NCBI GenBank assembly: GCA_023248545.1
Contig: JAHFEF010000013.1
Span: 2,501-51,645 of the forward strand
DNA length: 49,145 bases
DNA from: Myxococcales bacterium
Lineage (GTDB): Bacteria; Myxococcota; UBA727; JABDBI01
Reading direction: 5' to 3'
Shown: positions 18,494-26,957 of the stretch, in pieces
Position numbering within the stretch: the first letter of the stretch is position 1
Layout: every line of letters starts with the position of its first letter
Made by a program: the position numbers and the translations under genes
Notes under the pieces: model-generated
The model's database searches: none
What the model saw: the letters and a program-made list of their open reading frames with translations, nothing else
Told to the model about the DNA's origin: nothing

Positions 18494-19541
18494 GGGCTTT
18501 AGCTAACAAAGATTGAAATAGTGTGAGTAAAATACTGGCAATAGGGACCGAGAGCAAGGCCCCAAAGATTCCATAAAAATGCTCCCCGGCAACCAATGCC
18601 AAGACCACCAAAACCGGGTGAATTTGGGCTGAGCTTCCTAAAATTTTGGGATTTAAAAAATTAGCTTCGAGTGCATGAATGCCGATAACCCATAGAATGG
18701 CCAGCAGGCTGGTCAGTGGAGAAGTCATCAGGCCAACGAGTGCAATTGGCACCGTGCTCATAATGCTGCCAAAAATAGGAATTAAGCTAAATAGGCCAGC
18801 GAGCGTGGCCAATATTAACGCAAACTTGATCTTCAATATCAACAGGCCAGCCAGTGTTAAAAAAGCATTCACGACGCAGATCATGAGTTGCCCACGAACC
18901 ACACCGGACAACCCCCGATCGACCTTGGACAAAAATGCGTCAAAAGCAGCCTGGTTCTCATGGGTCACCAAACTATGAGCAAATCGCTTGATCCGGTTGG
19001 TATCGACCAAAATAAATGCGGCGATCATGAGGACCAGTATGAAGTTAAACAGAAAGCCTAAGATGCCTTTAATCAGTTGCTGCAGCTCAACCACAATATT
19101 GGCTGATTGCGCCCGAATAAACTCCGAGATCTCTGCAAGGGTATTGTGGAGCACGTGAAGTAAATCGAGCTCTGCGATGGGGAGCTGGTAGTATTTGATA
19201 TACGAATCGAGTTTGCCAGCGAATTCTTGCAGATTGGTTTCTCTTAATGAGTTGAGAGTTTCAGTCGCGGTCTTACCCAGCTTCAGGAGTTCTTGATAGA
19301 GCTCGGGCAAAAACAGAGTCGAGAAAAGATAAATCACCACGCCGATGCCGCCATAGATTAACAACACAGATCCCCAGCGGGGCAGGGAAATTTTATTCAC
19401 GAGGGGGTCTAGCACATAAGCCAGCAGTACCGCCAAAATAAATGGCAGCAAAATTTCGCTGAGCAGCCAGAGCGCGACGAGCAACGATACCCAAAGTGTG
19501 GCTAAGATGAGTGTTTTCTGGTTTTTCTTAAAGTAATCCAT
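18480..19541 (-). CDS. AI-2E/PerM family membrane permease
   Basis: 353 residues. The family (formerly UPF0118) has about eight membrane helices with a central charged periplasmic/cytoplasmic region. Visible are N-terminal helices (LILATLWVSLLVALWLL, ILLPFILAVLLAYVLDPLV), the conserved LGSSAQIHPVLVVLALVAGEHFYGIFGALLSVP region near the end (read in pieces), and VIGIHALEANFLNPKILG. Members export autoinducer-2 (TqsA) or act as sodium/proton antiporters; the substrate here is unknown. The ATG at 19541 is chosen over an upstream one because a GGGGTGA lies before it. It overlaps the preceding gene's end by 40 bases. Confidence 0.88.
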   Translation of the reverse strand: MDYFKKNQKTLILATLWVSLLVALWLLSEILLPFILAVLLAYVLDPLVNKISLPRWGSVLLIYGGIGVVIYLFSTLFLPELYQELLKLGKTATETLNSLRETNLQEFAGKLDSYIKYYQLPIAELDLLHVLHNTLAEISEFIRAQSANIVVELQQLIKGILGFLFNFILVLMIAAFILVDTNRIKRFAHSLVTHENQAAFDAFLSKVDRGLSGVVRGQLMICVVNAFLTLAGLLILKIKFALILATLAGLFSLIPIFGSIMSTVPIALVGLMTSPLTSLLAILWVIGIHALEANFLNPKILGSSAQIHPVLVVLALVAGEHFYGIFGALLSVPIASILLTLFQSLLAKAHARE

Positions 19542-20350
19542 TCTTCGATCACCCCTGGAATCCTTTTGGAGAGCCAAGCTTCAGCATGGGGTGTTGTTCC
19601 AATAATTTCAATGCCATGCTGGATGGTACCCCCAAAGACCAGTTTTTGGCCCTGCAGGGACCGGAGGGCTCCGCCGGCTGCGTTTAGAATGGCGGTTGGG
19701 GCACAAGTGTCCCAGAGCTTGATGCGCTTAGCCGAAGTAATATAGGCGTCTGCCTTTCCGTCGGCAATCAGAGCAATTTTGAGTCCGACCGAACTTTTTT
19801 TGATAATTTTCGAAGCCGGTAGTTTCTGGGCCAGAAAATCAACAAACAAAGAGGGATGTGAATGGCTGATGGCCAAGACCGGGCCATCTTTCGGGACCGG
19901 TTTGGCACATATATCTAATTTAAATGCCTGGCCGTTGCGGTCTACGCGTTCTGCTAATTGGGGCTTCGCTCTCCAGAGCGTCTGGGTGGCCGGTTCAAAG
20001 ACAACGCCCACCCGGGGAACGCCATCGATGGCCAACCCAATCATGACAGCAAATTCTTGACCACCGGCAGCATAATCGATGGTGCCGTCTATGGGGTCTA
20101 CGAACCAAACACGCCCAGTGGTTGGGATGGGGCTGTTGGGTTCGAAAGTTTCTTCTGTGATCACGGTGTCTTTAGAAAAGTGTTTGTGGAGACCCTGGCG
20201 AATAATTTGGTCCGCCACTAAGTCTCCTTGTGTAATCGGACCTTCAAAATTGTCTTTGTGCCTCAGGACTCCTTGGTTTTGGAGCAAAAGAGCCTGAGTG
20301 CCTGCTTCACGCGCCAGCGCTTCGGCGATGTTAAGTTCAGTTTCGAGCAT
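19502..20350 (-). CDS. inositol monophosphatase / CysQ-like phosphatase
   Basis: 282 residues. The magnesium-dependent phosphatase signatures are intact: the EE of VITEETF, the WFVDPIDGTIDYAAGG motif (metal-binding D-x-I-D-G-T), and KLWDTCAPTAILNAAGGAL near residue 220. The family includes inositol monophosphatase, 3'(2'),5'-bisphosphate nucleotidase (CysQ) and some fructose bisphosphatases; VDPIDGT with no clear specificity markers leaves the substrate open. The start at MLETEL (20350) begins the conserved fold and overlaps the upstream gene by 14 bases; the frame is open 13 codons further but without a ribosome binding site. Confidence 0.87.
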   Translation of the reverse strand: MLETELNIAEALAREAGTQALLLQNQGVLRHKDNFEGPITQGDLVADQIIRQGLHKHFSKDTVITEETFEPNSPIPTTGRVWFVDPIDGTIDYAAGGQEFAVMIGLAIDGVPRVGVVFEPATQTLWRAKPQLAERVDRNGQAFKLDICAKPVPKDGPVLAISHSHPSLFVDFLAQKLPASKIIKKSSVGLKIALIADGKADAYITSAKRIKLWDTCAPTAILNAAGGALRSLQGQKLVFGGTIQHGIEIIGTTPHAEAWLSKRIPGVIEEWITLRKTRKHSS

Positions 20351-21122
20351 GGAGCAGCTTATGCAATTCTGCGTCATATTGATAGGCACCGGAGCCTATC
20401 AGAAAGCCTTCAGCCACCAAGATGTTTTCGGTTGGGTGGGTGCTATTGGGACTGAGATTAAACACCCGGCCATAATAGTTGATATTTTCGATGGAAACGA
20501 CTGGATCTTGCTGGCCATTTTGTTTGATTAAAAAATCGCCGATCTGTAAGTCCCGGGCTTCAATCATAGCTCCGGAAGCCAGTAAGATTGGGTGGTTTTC
20601 GGTGACTTTGAGTTGACCGCCCAGTTGGGTTTTGATGACTCGTATGATCTCGTTGCTCTCGCGCCATGAACGACTATAAGACCGCACCGGGATGGGTTTT
20701 AAAATTGGATGACTGAGCGAAGAACCTTTTTCTAAAACCAGCAGCATGGCTTCGTTGCGCTCGAAGGCTTCGCCAATGCCTAATTCTCCGGATTCGAATA
20801 AGATTCTCTGATCGGGTGTATAACAGGAGGCGAGGCAAAAAGTTTTGATCACCCAATCGCTGCAATCGGCGTTGGCATCAACCGGGCCTTCCCAGGAATT
20901 CCGAGATGCACTCCAGACAAGCGCATACCGGGTGGGTTGTTTCGTGGCAAAAAAATTAAAATATTCTTGGTGCTGAGGAAAACACCTTTGGGCCCATTGA
21001 TTTCGGATTGCTGCTTTGGCTGGGTCTAAATTTTGCTCGGTGCAGCGTTCTAAAATGGCGATGAAAGACAGTTCGGCCCAGGCAAAACTGGACAGTAACA
21101 GGAGTAAACCTAATATTTTCAT
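20337..21122 (-). CDS. exported Hint (Hedgehog/intein) domain protein
   Basis: 261 residues. A signal peptide (to about SSFAWA) precedes a ~80-residue Cys-containing region, then a Hint fold: C100 in ASCYTPDQRILFESGELGIGEAF matches the first intein block with its nucleophilic Cys; LKVTENHPILLASG and MIEARDLQIGDFLIK (residues ~171-200, T174 and H177) match block B; YYGRVFNLSPN and ENILVAEGFLIGS match the last blocks. The terminal His-Asn needed for intein C-terminal cleavage is absent, as in bacterial Hint and Hedgehog-type domains, which can still cleave at the N-side Cys. An autoprocessed periplasmic or surface protein is likely. Its ATG shares one base with the stop of the MACPF-like gene upstream. 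Confidence 0.75.
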   Translation of the reverse strand: MKILGLLLLLSSFAWAELSFIAILERCTEQNLDPAKAAIRNQWAQRCFPQHQEYFNFFATKQPTRYALVWSASRNSWEGPVDANADCSDWVIKTFCLASCYTPDQRILFESGELGIGEAFERNEAMLLVLEKGSSLSHPILKPIPVRSYSRSWRESNEIIRVIKTQLGGQLKVTENHPILLASGAMIEARDLQIGDFLIKQNGQQDPVVSIENINYYGRVFNLSPNSTHPTENILVAEGFLIGSGAYQYDAELHKLLHARN

Positions 21123-22396
21123 TATGATCTCTCACAAAAAGCGTAGGCGCCAATTTGGCGGGTGTTGCTTTTCATCACGGGCGTTAGTTTTAAATTTCTG
21201 AGTTGTTCCAGCTCAACGTCGTCAATCAACCCAGCTTGATATGCCTGAAAACGCATCTGTTCGCACTGGGAAAGAAAATTCACCGGCCAAATCACGCGGC
21301 TCAGCGTATGAGTGGGTAGCTTGCAGCGTGCAAAAGATTCATAGCAAGCATCGGCAGACTCCATGAGCGTGGTGAGATAGGCTGCATGCTCGTTGTATTG
21401 GGTTTGATAGGTGTGCCATTCGGCATTTGAGAGGTTTGTGTAGGCCGTGCTGTTTCTTAAGTTTAAAATAGATCCCAGGCGTTGGTAGCTGCCCTGCGTT
21501 TCTTCGTAGCGATAATAGAGCTCAGCCAACGCACGCTCTCGTCGAAAGACGTCAGCAGGCGTTGCACCTTGCCAGCCAAATGCGGCCATCGAGCCAGAGA
21601 GATACTCGCAAGGGACCGCCCGGGACTCGTCTAAGCTTTTCATGTAATGCTCGACGGTTTTTTGAATTTCACCCAAATCATCTGGGTGTAGAACCAAGTG
21701 CGAGAGCTCTATAATCCCGGACCCGCCGATGGCATAGACCGACATATTGATGCGATTGATTCGTGAAGCTTCGGTGATAAACCGTGCATAGCGCGATTGT
21801 GCGCTGGCTTCAAAAAAGCCAGCTGAAAAAGAGGCGCTAAAATGTGTCTCGAGGCGTTTGATATCTTGGGAGTTTATATTTTCCATGGAAAAGATCGTGG
21901 CGATCAGAACGGAGCGTCTTTCTTGTTTGATAAATTCTGTGCCGCACTGTTTGGCAAACAAGTCGTGTTCGCCCTGGTTGAGCAGATTTTGAGCTATTTG
22001 AGTGAGTCTTGGGTTTTGAATAATAAACCGGCCGTATTCTGACTTTCCAGTCAGCATCCAGGTGATTGAGTCGGAGTGGAAGCGATGTTCTGAGAAATAG
22101 TCAACGCCAGCGTTAGCACCCCAGAATAATCCCCGGGCTGAGAGACTGGCAGAGATGCCCAGACGATCAAAGAGCTCTTTTTTGTTCTTGACCAGACTCA
22201 AAGAATATTCGGTCTTGATCGCCCCTTGCCCGTCTACATTCAGGCGTCCGTCGTAGTGAAGACACGACTGAAATGCACGTTCTGGGTAGGCTGGATCAAA
22301 TCCGGCACCTAAATAGAGCGTATGAGAGGGGTGATACGTGTAACTCTCTGCAAAAGACAGTGCGCCAAGCAGGTAAAAGCTCAAAAATAGTTTCAT
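21122..22396 (-). CDS. exported MACPF-like candidate pore-forming protein
   Basis: 424 residues with a signal peptide ending near LSFAES. Residues 148-165 (FAKQCGTEFI, then KQERRSVL) resemble the MACPF signature Y-G-T-H-[FY] with a following hydrophobic strand; C151-G152 replaces the usual Tyr-Gly, a variant I associate with divergent bacterial members. It is preceded by a region that could form a transmembrane hairpin and followed by a Ser/Ala-rich amphipathic stretch (SASFSAGFFEASAQSRYARF) and SVYAIGGSG, as in the second hairpin region. The C-terminal half is helical with cysteines (CYESFARC). MACPF proteins insert oligomeric beta-barrel pores into target membranes. The assignment rests on motif pattern only. 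It begins the minus-strand run with the Hint protein. Confidence 0.5.
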   Translation of the reverse strand: MKLFLSFYLLGALSFAESYTYHPSHTLYLGAGFDPAYPERAFQSCLHYDGRLNVDGQGAIKTEYSLSLVKNKKELFDRLGISASLSARGLFWGANAGVDYFSEHRFHSDSITWMLTGKSEYGRFIIQNPRLTQIAQNLLNQGEHDLFAKQCGTEFIKQERRSVLIATIFSMENINSQDIKRLETHFSASFSAGFFEASAQSRYARFITEASRINRINMSVYAIGGSGIIELSHLVLHPDDLGEIQKTVEHYMKSLDESRAVPCEYLSGSMAAFGWQGATPADVFRRERALAELYYRYEETQGSYQRLGSILNLRNSTAYTNLSNAEWHTYQTQYNEHAAYLTTLMESADACYESFARCKLPTHTLSRVIWPVNFLSQCEQMRFQAYQAGLIDDVELEQLRNLKLTPVMKSNTRQIGAYAFCERS

Positions 22397-22446
22397 GATG
22401 GAGGTATCGGATGAATTCTTAAAAAGTTTTGAGTTAGTATGAATTT

Positions 22447-23253
22447 ATGTACTTAGAATACTTTGGCTTTCAGGAAGAAGCGTTTACCATGACGCCAAAT
22501 CCGAAGTTTATCTATTGGACGAGACAACACGAGGCTGCTGCTGAAGCTTTGACCTACGGAATTAATTCCAGAAAGGGCTTTTTATTGCTCACCGGTGAAA
22601 TCGGCACTGGTAAGACGACGTTGTGTCGCGAGGTCATGAGTCGCTTAGGCCCTAAGACTGATTTGGCCGTGGTTTTAAACCCTCTGTTATCCACCTCTGG
22701 TTTGCTCAAGGCTATCTGGACAGATTTTGGTTATGAGGCAGAGTTGGTTCCAGATGAAGTCATGGTTGACCACTTGAATCGTTTTTTGCTGTCGAAAGTC
22801 AAAGATGGTCATAATGCCGTGTTATGGATCGACGAGGCGCAGAATTTGTCTTTTGAAGCACTGGAAACGATCAGACTTCTATCGAATCTTGAGACCGATG
22901 ACAAAAAGCTGCTCCAGATTGTGTTGGTGGGTCAGCCTGAGCTTGAAAAGCTGTTACAAGAATATCGCCTGCGGCAATTGAATCAGCGCATTAGCATTCG
23001 GCAAAAACTAGGCGTCCTCAATTTTGATGAGCTCTCTGAGTATGTCAGGCACCGGCTTTTGGTAGCGGGAAATACGCAGAATATTGCTTTTGAGCGCCGG
23101 GCGTTAAAATATATTTATAAATATGCCAAAGGCTCTCCCAGGATGACCAACATGATTTGTGACAGAACCTTGTTGGCAGCCTATTCGAAGCGAACACGAA
23201 ATATCAGTCACTCATTGGTCAAAGAAGCCTATAATGATTTGGGGTGGAATTAA
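22447..23253 (+). CDS. ExeA/GspA-type AAA ATPase
   Basis: 268 residues. The start MYLEYFGFQEEAFTMTPNPKFI is typical of ExeA/GspA-like proteins. Walker A is GEIGTGKTT near residues 50-58, Walker B is VLWIDEAQNL near 118-127, and VLVGQPELEKLL with LNQRISIR are characteristic. In Aeromonas, ExeA with ExeB inserts the type II secretin through peptidoglycan; similar ATPases are used with other envelope machines. The ExeA peptidoglycan-binding C-terminus and membrane span are missing, so this is the ATPase part only, as in the shorter family members. The stop directly abuts the next gene's ATG (TAAATG), so the two are coupled. Confidence 0.88.
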   Translation: MYLEYFGFQEEAFTMTPNPKFIYWTRQHEAAAEALTYGINSRKGFLLLTGEIGTGKTTLCREVMSRLGPKTDLAVVLNPLLSTSGLLKAIWTDFGYEAELVPDEVMVDHLNRFLLSKVKDGHNAVLWIDEAQNLSFEALETIRLLSNLETDDKKLLQIVLVGQPELEKLLQEYRLRQLNQRISIRQKLGVLNFDELSEYVRHRLLVAGNTQNIAFERRALKYIYKYAKGSPRMTNMICDRTLLAAYSKRTRNISHSLVKEAYNDLGWN

Positions 23254-23949
23254 ATGTCAGTCATACTCAACGCCTTGCGGCATCAAAAACAGTTGACCCA
23301 ACAAAAACCGGGCTTTTTTTGGTCAAAGGCGGCCCGGCGCTCTCGGTTTTCTTTCCCGGTTATGATGCTGGCTTTAGGTTTGGCTATCTTTGCGGGCATA
23401 TCGCTGGTGGGAGCCGTTTATTGGGCCCAATGGGTGCCTACGACAAAAGTGGTGCCTAAAAAGATCTCTGCGCCGGCTCCAATTCGAAATTATGAACTCG
23501 AGGCTCAGCAAGCATTCGAGCGCGGGGATTTCGCAATCAGCATTGATTTGTTCAAGCAAGCCTTGGAAAAATCGCCGCAAAGCTGGGTTTTGTTGAATAA
23601 CCTGGGTCTAGCGCTGACTAAGACTGGCAAGCTTGAAGAAGCTGAGTCCTATTTTTTTAAAGCCATTTCCTCGAATGTAACCTGCGCATCTTGTTATAAT
23701 AATCTGGGCGATTTGGAGATGAAACGCAATTTCCTAGACGAGGCCGAGTTATATTATCAAAAAGCAACCAAAGCCGACCCTGGCTATGCGGACCCTCATT
23801 TTAACTTAGGGGTTTTGCAGGAGAAAAAAGGCGATTTAGAGGCGGCGACAGATTCGTATCAGAATTTTTTGGAGCGTACGAAAGACAAAAAGTCGCCTTT
23901 GTATAAAAAAGTGGAGAAGCGCATTCGAGAAATTCAGCCGGAAGAATAG
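23254..23949 (+). CDS. GspB-like membrane protein with TPR domain
   Basis: 231 residues. The first residues MSVILNALRHQKQLTQQ match the cytoplasmic tail of GspB/ExeB proteins (consensus like S-x-ILxALRxxE). One membrane helix follows (MMLALGLAIFAGISLVGAVYWA). The periplasmic part, instead of the usual GspB fold, holds at least three TPR units (YELEAQQAFERGDFAISIDLF, read in pieces; VLLNNLGLALTKTGKLEEAE; CYNNLGDLEMKRNFLDEAE). It probably anchors the ATPase encoded just upstream to the membrane and recruits partners outside. The last 16 bases overlap the convergent oppF gene. Confidence 0.8.
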   Translation: MSVILNALRHQKQLTQQKPGFFWSKAARRSRFSFPVMMLALGLAIFAGISLVGAVYWAQWVPTTKVVPKKISAPAPIRNYELEAQQAFERGDFAISIDLFKQALEKSPQSWVLLNNLGLALTKTGKLEEAESYFFKAISSNVTCASCYNNLGDLEMKRNFLDEAELYYQKATKADPGYADPHFNLGVLQEKKGDLEAATDSYQNFLERTKDKKSPLYKKVEKRIREIQPEE

Positions 23950-24878
23950 AGATGACAAGCTACTTGTCTGTTCTTTCCAAGGGCTGTGAGCGGTGGTTCT
24001 ATTTGTGAACAAACCGGCATGACATAGGGGCAACGCGTGTGGAACTTGCACCCCGACGGCGGATTAATCGGACTTGGAATTTCACCCGTGAGTTTGATGC
24101 GTGATCGGGGGTGAGTGGGATCGGGGATCGGCACGGCGCTGAGCAAGGCTTTCGTATACGGATGCTTTGGGTCTTCGTAGAGTTCTTTGGATGGCCCGAT
24201 TTCGGCCAGATTGCCTAGGTACATGACGGCGATGCGCGTAGAGATATGCTTAACGATCATCAGGTCGTGGGCGATAAATAAATAAGTGAGTTTGAGACGC
24301 TCTTGTAGATCTTGAAGCAAATTAACTATCTGAGCTTGAATCGATACGTCGAGAGCAGAGACGGGTTCGTCACAGACAATAAATTGGGGCTGAACGGCGA
24401 GGGCACGTGCAATGCCAATGCGTTGGCGTTGCCCACCTGAGAACTCATGCGGATAGCGTGAGATTGATTCAGGCCTCAGGCCGACCGTCGAGATTAATTC
24501 TTGAATGCGTTCCTGACGGGTTTTTTTTTCTATGAATAAATTGTGAATCTGAAGTGCCTCGCCGATAATATTGCCTATGGTCATGCGAGGGTTGAGCGAC
24601 GCGTACGGGTCCTGGAAAATGATCTGAAGATGTCGTCGAATGGGCCGCATCGCATGCATGCTCAAATGCGTGATATCTTGGTTTTGAAATCCTATTTTTC
24701 CAGAAGTCGGTTCGTAGAGACGCAAGATGCAGCGGCCCAGCGTAGATTTGCCACAGCCTGACTCACCCACGAGTCCCAGTGTCTCCCCTGCGTTGATGTG
24801 AAAACTCACGCCATCGACGGCCCGGACTGTGTGAGCTTTGCTCTGAAAATGCATTTTTAAGTCAGTAATCGTGAGCAT
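23934..24878 (-). CDS. oppF: oligopeptide ABC transporter ATPase, OppF/DppF type
   Basis: 314 residues. It contains Walker [10 protein letters not shown], the Q-loop (IFQDPYASLNPRM), the signature SGGQRQRIGIARAL, Walker B FIVCDEPVSALD, the H-loop IAHD, and the C-terminal oligo/dipeptide extension GCKFHTRCPYVMPVC (which binds an iron-sulphur cluster in some members). OppF with OppD powers peptide or nickel import. Nine bases separate it from oppD. The permeases OppB/OppC and a binding protein are not in the window, so the substrate is not fixed. Confidence 0.93.
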   Translation of the reverse strand: MLTITDLKMHFQSKAHTVRAVDGVSFHINAGETLGLVGESGCGKSTLGRCILRLYEPTSGKIGFQNQDITHLSMHAMRPIRRHLQIIFQDPYASLNPRMTIGNIIGEALQIHNLFIEKKTRQERIQELISTVGLRPESISRYPHEFSGGQRQRIGIARALAVQPQFIVCDEPVSALDVSIQAQIVNLLQDLQERLKLTYLFIAHDLMIVKHISTRIAVMYLGNLAEIGPSKELYEDPKHPYTKALLSAVPIPDPTHPRSRIKLTGEIPSPINPPSGCKFHTRCPYVMPVCSQIEPPLTALGKNRQVACHLYSSG

Positions 24879-24887
24879 GGCGAAGTC

Positions 24888-25865
24888 CTAATAAGGGTTG
24901 TAACAACGAAACAGATGTGAGCCGACAGGCGTCAGTTCAGGCTCAATCTGTCGGCAGGGGTCTGTGGCACGTGAGCAGCGATCTTGAAAACGACAGCCTT
25001 GGGGTAAGTTGAGCAGATTGGGCACGAGGCCTGGAATGGTTTGCAGGCGAGCTTGCCCGCCGGAGCCACCCCCCTTGTCAAGGTTTCCGGGGACGGATGC
25101 CAGTAGGCCGACCGTATAGGGGTGTTTGGGGTGCTTAAAAATCGTCTGCACATCGGCTTGTTCAACCACACGGCCAGCGTACATGACGACCACTTGATCG
25201 CAGGTTTCGGCGACAACGCCCAAGTCATGCGTGATGAGCAAAATGCTCATGCCCATTTCTTGTTGGAGCTGCAACATGAGTTCCATAATTTGGGCTTGTA
25301 TGGTGACGTCCAGGGCGGTTGTCGGCTCGTCAGCAATTAATAAATCAGGTTTGCAGGCGAGGGCCATGGCGATCATGACACGCTGACGCATGCCGCCGGA
25401 AAGCTGATGGGGGTAGCAGGCTGCGCGGTCTTTCGGCGACGGAATGCCGACTAATTCGAGCATGTGAATGGCTTTTTCGAGGCCAGATTTATAATTGAGC
25501 TTTTCATGCAGGCAGATGGCTTCAGCGATTTGATTGCCAATCGTAAAAACTGGGTTTAACGAAGTCATGGGTTCTTGAAAAATCATTGAAATGCGATTGC
25601 CACGGAGCTTTCGCATCTCGGGTTCGGGCAATTCTAAAAGATTTTGGCCCTGGTAGTGGATTTGGCCGCCGGCATAGTGACCCGGTGGTGTCGGAATCAG
25701 CCGCATGATGCTTAAGGCCGTGACGCTTTTTCCGCAGCCTGATTCGCCGACCAAGCCGACCGTTTTACCCTTGGGGATTTCAAAGCTGACACCATCGACC
25801 GCTCGGACAGTGCCTTTGTCGGTCGCGAATTCGATGCTGAGATTATCGACGGAACAGTTGGTCAT
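24888..25865 (-). CDS. oppD: oligopeptide ABC transporter ATPase, OppD/DppD type
   Basis: 325 residues. Walker [23 protein letters not shown], signature [14 protein letters not shown], Walker [23 protein letters not shown] and the Cys-containing C-terminal [15 protein letters not shown] are all present. It forms the nucleotide-binding pair with OppF. The ATG at 25865 has AGGGTG a few bases upstream; three extra codons exist before it. It overlaps the end of the lipoprotein gene by 23 bases, so it is probably cotranscribed with it. Confidence 0.93.
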   Translation of the reverse strand: MTNCSVDNLSIEFATDKGTVRAVDGVSFEIPKGKTVGLVGESGCGKSVTALSIMRLIPTPPGHYAGGQIHYQGQNLLELPEPEMRKLRGNRISMIFQEPMTSLNPVFTIGNQIAEAICLHEKLNYKSGLEKAIHMLELVGIPSPKDRAACYPHQLSGGMRQRVMIAMALACKPDLLIADEPTTALDVTIQAQIMELMLQLQQEMGMSILLITHDLGVVAETCDQVVVMYAGRVVEQADVQTIFKHPKHPYTVGLLASVPGNLDKGGGSGGQARLQTIPGLVPNLLNLPQGCRFQDRCSRATDPCRQIEPELTPVGSHLFRCYNPY

Positions 25866-26511
25866 TGAATACACCCTGGTTCAGTTTGACGTCTTGGCTG
25901 GTGAGGGTCATAGCATGTTTTTGGTTTTTATAATTAGCTTCTAGATAGAAGAGATTGGGAAAGTTTTCATAGCTGACCGAGTAAATGAGTTCTCCTGAGG
26001 GATCACGTAATTCACGTTTTTGAATTTCGAAAGCCGAGCTCACCCGAAGTGACAGCTGGTTTCCAGAACGATAAATAATTAATAGAGTGTTATCTTGAAT
26101 GCTGAGACGCCTGATGTTTTTGGGATCAGCCTGAGAATCTCGAAGCAAGATTTCGACGAGCTCTTTGGGTTCGATGGGAAGAGTTAATATCGCTTCAAGT
26201 TTGTCTTCTTCGAGGCCATAGAGTTTTTGGCCGTCATAGGTCACAATTCGGGCTGGCTGTTTAAAAAAAGATTCGATGGATAGATATAAAAAATGGGGTT
26301 TTTGGGCGATGATATCGAGATCAATGCTGCCGAGTAATTTCTTGAGACCCGCTCCGCGTAGTTTGAAATGGCCTGCGAGTTGCTGATTTTTCTCAGATAC
26401 AAGTTGGATTTTTTCGAGCAACGCTTCGGGGTTTTGTTCTGGAAGCAAACCAGGCATTTTTTTATGGCATCCTAATGCTGTTACTATGATCAAGAGGGCG
26501 AAAAAACGCAT
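25843..26511 (-). CDS. LolB/DUF4292-like outer-membrane lipoprotein
   Basis: 222 residues. The N-terminus ends in a lipobox (IIVTALGC, Cys at residue 15), so it is a lipoprotein. The mature part has the pattern of LolB/LolA-like half-barrel lipoproteins: [53 protein letters not shown], and later [15 protein letters not shown]. Such proteins bind lipids or lipoproteins at the outer membrane; many deltaproteobacterial homologues are simply DUF4292. It lies upstream of oppD with a 23-base overlap. Whether it is a true LolB is undecided. Confidence 0.7.
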   Translation of the reverse strand: MRFFALLIIVTALGCHKKMPGLLPEQNPEALLEKIQLVSEKNQQLAGHFKLRGAGLKKLLGSIDLDIIAQKPHFLYLSIESFFKQPARIVTYDGQKLYGLEEDKLEAILTLPIEPKELVEILLRDSQADPKNIRRLSIQDNTLLIIYRSGNQLSLRVSSAFEIQKRELRDPSGELIYSVSYENFPNLFYLEANYKNQKHAMTLTSQDVKLNQGVFNDQLFRR

Positions 26512-26586
26512 CGGCCGCTTGTCGCATGCTTACAAAGCTTGAGCAATCCCCAAACCCGTGCTAGTGGTTGTGGCCGGAGGATGATC

Positions 26587-26910
26587 ATGTCGACGGTATC
26601 ACAAGTTTTTGAAGAGATGAAACAGCGTTTGACGCCAGAGAAGGCTCAGAAAATCAACGCCAGCTACCTGTTTGATATTGGGGGCGATGGCGGTGGAAAA
26701 TGGCATGTCGATCTCACCAAAAAATCAGATTGGATTACACAGTCCGACCAAGATGCAGCGGCGCAGTGTGTGATTAATATCCCCAAAGGCGAAGATTGGG
26801 TGTCGATTGCAGCGGGCAAAATGAACCCGACGATGGCCTTTATGCAGGGCAAGATTAAAGTCAAGGGAGACATGGGTTTGGCCTTGAAATTACAAGCCCT
26901 GCTTGCATAA
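26587..26910 (+). CDS. SCP2 sterol-binding domain protein
   Basis: 107 residues making up one SCP2 domain: YLFDIGGDGGGKWHVDLT, then AAAQCVINIPKGEDWVSIAAGKMNPTMAFMQGKIKVKGDMGLALKLQ (read in pieces) with the highly typical GKxxPxxAFMxGKIKVKGD run. SCP2 domains bind hydrophobic ligands such as fatty acyl chains or sterols and occur in lipid metabolism. The start at 26587 is set by GGAGG six bases before it; an ATG lies two codons earlier. It is divergent from the lipoprotein gene, with 75 bases between them. Confidence 0.92.
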   Translation: MSTVSQVFEEMKQRLTPEKAQKINASYLFDIGGDGGGKWHVDLTKKSDWITQSDQDAAAQCVINIPKGEDWVSIAAGKMNPTMAFMQGKIKVKGDMGLALKLQALLA

Positions 26911-26957
26911 ATTCGAAAAACATATACAGTGCTCGGGTTTGACTTAAGGGAGATTGC

